Source of the DNA: Synura sp. LO234KE
Lineage: Eukaryota; Sar; Synurophyceae; Synurales; Mallomonadaceae
Assembly: GCA_015143735.1 (NCBI GenBank)
Contig: VKHC01000579.1
Location: 1 to 10,855 of the forward strand
Length of the DNA: 10,855 nucleotides
Direction of reading: 5' to 3'
Shown: positions 8,800 through 10,855 of the stretch, piece after piece
How positions within the stretch are numbered: the stretch's first letter is position 1
Layout of the letters: every line of letters starts with the position of its first letter
Notes under the pieces: model-generated
The model's input: only the letters and a program-made list of their open reading frames with translations
Database searches by the model: none
Told to the model about the DNA's origin: nothing
Translations under genes and position numbers: made by a program

Positions 8800-9837
8800 G
8801 GAATATTACAAGACAAATTTTCATGTTAGACTTGAAAACAGTAAAGTTCAGCACCTAACCAAAGTGTGAACTAACTTAATGCTTCTCTGGCACTGCTCAT
8901 TTCCTCGATTTCTACTTTTATTAACTCCAATGAAACTACTTTCTAAATAGTATACTAATTGGGGCCCAGTTACTGTCCACTCTGCGATTGTCCGTGATTT
9001 GAACAAAAGTCTCCAAAGAAGAGGCGCCTGTGCGTAAGTGTTTGCGTAAGAAGATGGAAAGTCTTAAAATTCTTTAAAGTCTGTAAATCCCGTGACATGC
9101 ATTAATAAAGGCTTGCATAAATATCATATACTTCTAGAACCGAACTTGGAGCCTCGGCGAGGCGTGATTTACAGCGGAGCACAAGAAAAATGTGTATCCA
9201 CCAAACATGCACGATCTTGCAAAAGAAAAATTGTGACATTTTCATTCAATACTATTTCTAGATTAAGTTTGCTGTTTCAAGGACGAAAAAGCCATGAACT
9301 TCAAGAAATGGGATGACTTGGTATATTCGTAGTGTAGATACGTGGCAGTTAGGGCAGACTTCAGAAGAGAAGTATGTAGAGTTCATCTTCTAATGATATC
9401 ATCTCCTTACAGAGACCCTTTCTAGTCTAGTCCCCGGCCCACTGCAGCAGATTGATTGTAACAGAGAGGACGGGATGTTAGTGGATAGTGTATTTACTGC
9501 TTGTTACATTCTAATTCGGCATTTCTTTCTTTCTAATTGGCTTTGTCACGTTTCTTGTACTGCACTGATATATAGCTAGGGATTAGGGACCTTTTTACCT
9601 CATTCTTTTTACGGACGCTACATTGCCAGTAAAATTTATACGGTACTCTTTTTACGGTGCTTTACAGTTACTTTATAGAAAATTCCCTGAGAAACACGCT
9701 ATAAATTTAAATTTACTCTTTACAACCTTATGTAGAAATCTTCTTCTATAGAATATCGGTCAATAGAGTCCGCTTATGCTTAAAAAACTATTCTATTTTT
9801 TTATGCGCTTTGACCATATTTTTTGGAATTTCTATTC

Positions 9838-9876
9838 AGTACGGTCACTGTGGTATGACTCATAAGTACGGTCACT
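9838..9876. repeat. 12-bp direct repeat AGTACGGTCACT
   Basis: Identical 12-mers lie at 9838-9849 and 9865-9876, 27 bases apart start to start. They are in AT-rich noncoding DNA. They could be paired binding sites or a remnant of a small duplication. Confidence 0.75.
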
Positions 9877-10027
9877 CTAGTCGGTCTCTAAGGAGTTAAA
9901 ATTTTAGTCCACCGATGGTGTAGGAGGCAGCTCTTTCCTCGGTATTGTATGCTCGGGGCTCTTGCTGGTATATCCTCGGGGAAATGAGTGTTCTTTTTGA
10001 TCTCATTTGAGCGAGCTGCGTCATTAG

Positions 10028-10684
10028 ATTTTGACTTCTGCCTTATCTGACCACTCTGATTACCTAGTAGGTTTCGGTATATCTACAAGAGATGCGGCAC
10101 GGTTTTTGGTGTACCTTCGTCGGTTGCAGTAAGTACGGGATATGCCCTACTTTGGAACATACGTGGGGACTTATAACGAGAAAGTAATAAATTTATCATC
10201 CTGGTGTAACCCACTATTTTTAGTGTAGTGAGCAAGCAAATCTCTGCTCGATTTTCGGTAAAGCGTTACCAAAATCAACACCACATGTGAAGAAAAAGTG
10301 CTAAATCCACTTACGCATTTTTCGAGAATTCTCGACACCTCAACTTTTTTGTCAGGCTATATTCACACGCCAGCGATGTGTCATGATATTTCCGAAGATT
10401 GTAAATGCACCGTGGGGCATAAGCGGTACATATGGTACAGAGTGTGTATCATAGATAGTAAGTGGTACTCAAATTGCTGTGTAAAAAAATTTATTTATAG
10501 GGGTCATTCATCACGGCAAGTAGTTGTAGCTATGATAGTGCACACTCACTAATCTGTAACAATAACAAATGCTTTCCTTTCAGGCGGAGGAATCAAATAA
10601 CATTTCACATTCCGCATTGGCATCCAGCAACGCGGGCCCTCATAGCTGACACTTACAGAATAAAGAGTATTTCAGAATATCATG
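10028..10684 (+). CDS. Possible two internal exons of a spliced gene continuing past the right edge, unknown product
   Basis: Frame from 10028 encodes ILTSALSDHSDYLVGFGI and continues to LRRL, up to a GTAAGT donor at 10129. A strong acceptor, TTTCCTTTCAG, ends at 10583. The frame then continues from 10584 as RRNQITFHIPHWHPATRALI followed by ADTYRIKSISEYH, to another donor-like GTAAGA at 10685. The implied intron is 10129-10583 (455 bases, phase 2). The joined peptide looks protein-like but matches no family I know, and no start codon, upstream exon or certain downstream exon is visible. Its second part also lies in an unspliced open frame from 10501, so chance openness is a real alternative. 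Confidence 0.22.
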
Positions 10685-10855
10685 GTAAGAGTAAATGGCT
10701 GCACTTTTTTTTGTGACTGTGAGAAGGGCGATGTAGAATAACAATAGAAAAATGGTGGTAGTATTATTTATCTCTGATATGTCAGAATATCAGCTTATAC
10801 GAACCAGAGCAGAGTCTCTCACTCAGTCAGGATGAGGGAGAACAGTGCTGAGGAG

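Larger units (their letters stand above)
8384..10027. other. AT-rich region without a supported gene
   Basis: Stops are frequent in all frames. The longest frame, 9092-9316 plus, begins with GTG, is basic, and resembles nothing known. Short structures include the hairpin at 8784-8799, a 14-bp palindrome TAAATTTAAATTTA at 9702-9715, and the 12-bp direct repeat at 9838-9876. Confidence 0.55.

Noticed and set aside
9702-9715. 14-bp palindrome TAAATTTAAATTTA as a possible regulatory site
   Set aside because: A/T-only palindromes are frequent in AT-rich DNA, so it is mentioned only as local structure.
1-10855. tRNA, rRNA, CRISPR array, telomeric repeat or reverse transcriptase/integrase motifs
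   Set aside because: Read on both strands by eye. No tRNA B-box with cloverleaf context, no regularly spaced repeats, no telomere-like runs and no polymerase or DDE signature could be found.

Overview
The window looks like nuclear DNA from a eukaryote: probably a protist, or an intron-bearing microbial or invertebrate genome. I cannot name the lineage. Supporting this are low coding density, an AATAAA signal after a gene end, an EGF-like C-terminus, an apparently ER/Golgi-type glycosyltransferase rich in N-glycosylation sequons, and an AT-rich GT...AG interruption in that gene whose removal keeps the frame. No Shine-Dalgarno-led operon structure is visible. The pyrimidine-rich stretch just after the first stop codon would also fit a kinetoplastid-style genome, but the apparent intron argues against one.

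Layout: (1) Bases 1-57 are the last 18 codons of a plus-strand gene ending in an EGF-like knot (C-x2-GYTG-x2-C), followed by a pyrimidine-rich 3' flank and an AATAAA at 234-239. (2) About 240-1705 holds no supported gene and is mostly AT-rich. A perfect 50-bp tandem duplication lies at 1535-1634. (3) 1706-3415 is the one clearly recognisable gene. It encodes a Fringe-like / GT31-type glycosyltransferase of about 515 residues in two exons (1706-2438 and 2601-3415). It carries a GDDDT metal-binding motif, a GGGGY loop and a downstream SDHAMTRC element. (4) 3416-5467 has no supported gene. (5) 5468-6287 is an unusual stretch open on both strands, with possible degraded minus-strand coding sequence of unknown product. 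(6) 6288-10020 has no supported gene, but contains several exact palindromes, two similar GC-rich hairpins and short dispersed repeats. (7) 10028-10684 may hold two small plus-strand exons of a gene running off the right edge. This is weak.

Functional reading: Fringe-type enzymes of family GT31 are best known for extending O-linked sugars on EGF repeats. An EGF-like protein end therefore lies about 1.65 kb upstream of, and on the same strand as, a Fringe-like transferase. That is a suggestive pairing but may be coincidence. No complete new multi-gene system, mobile-element machinery, CRISPR array, tRNA or rRNA could be supported.
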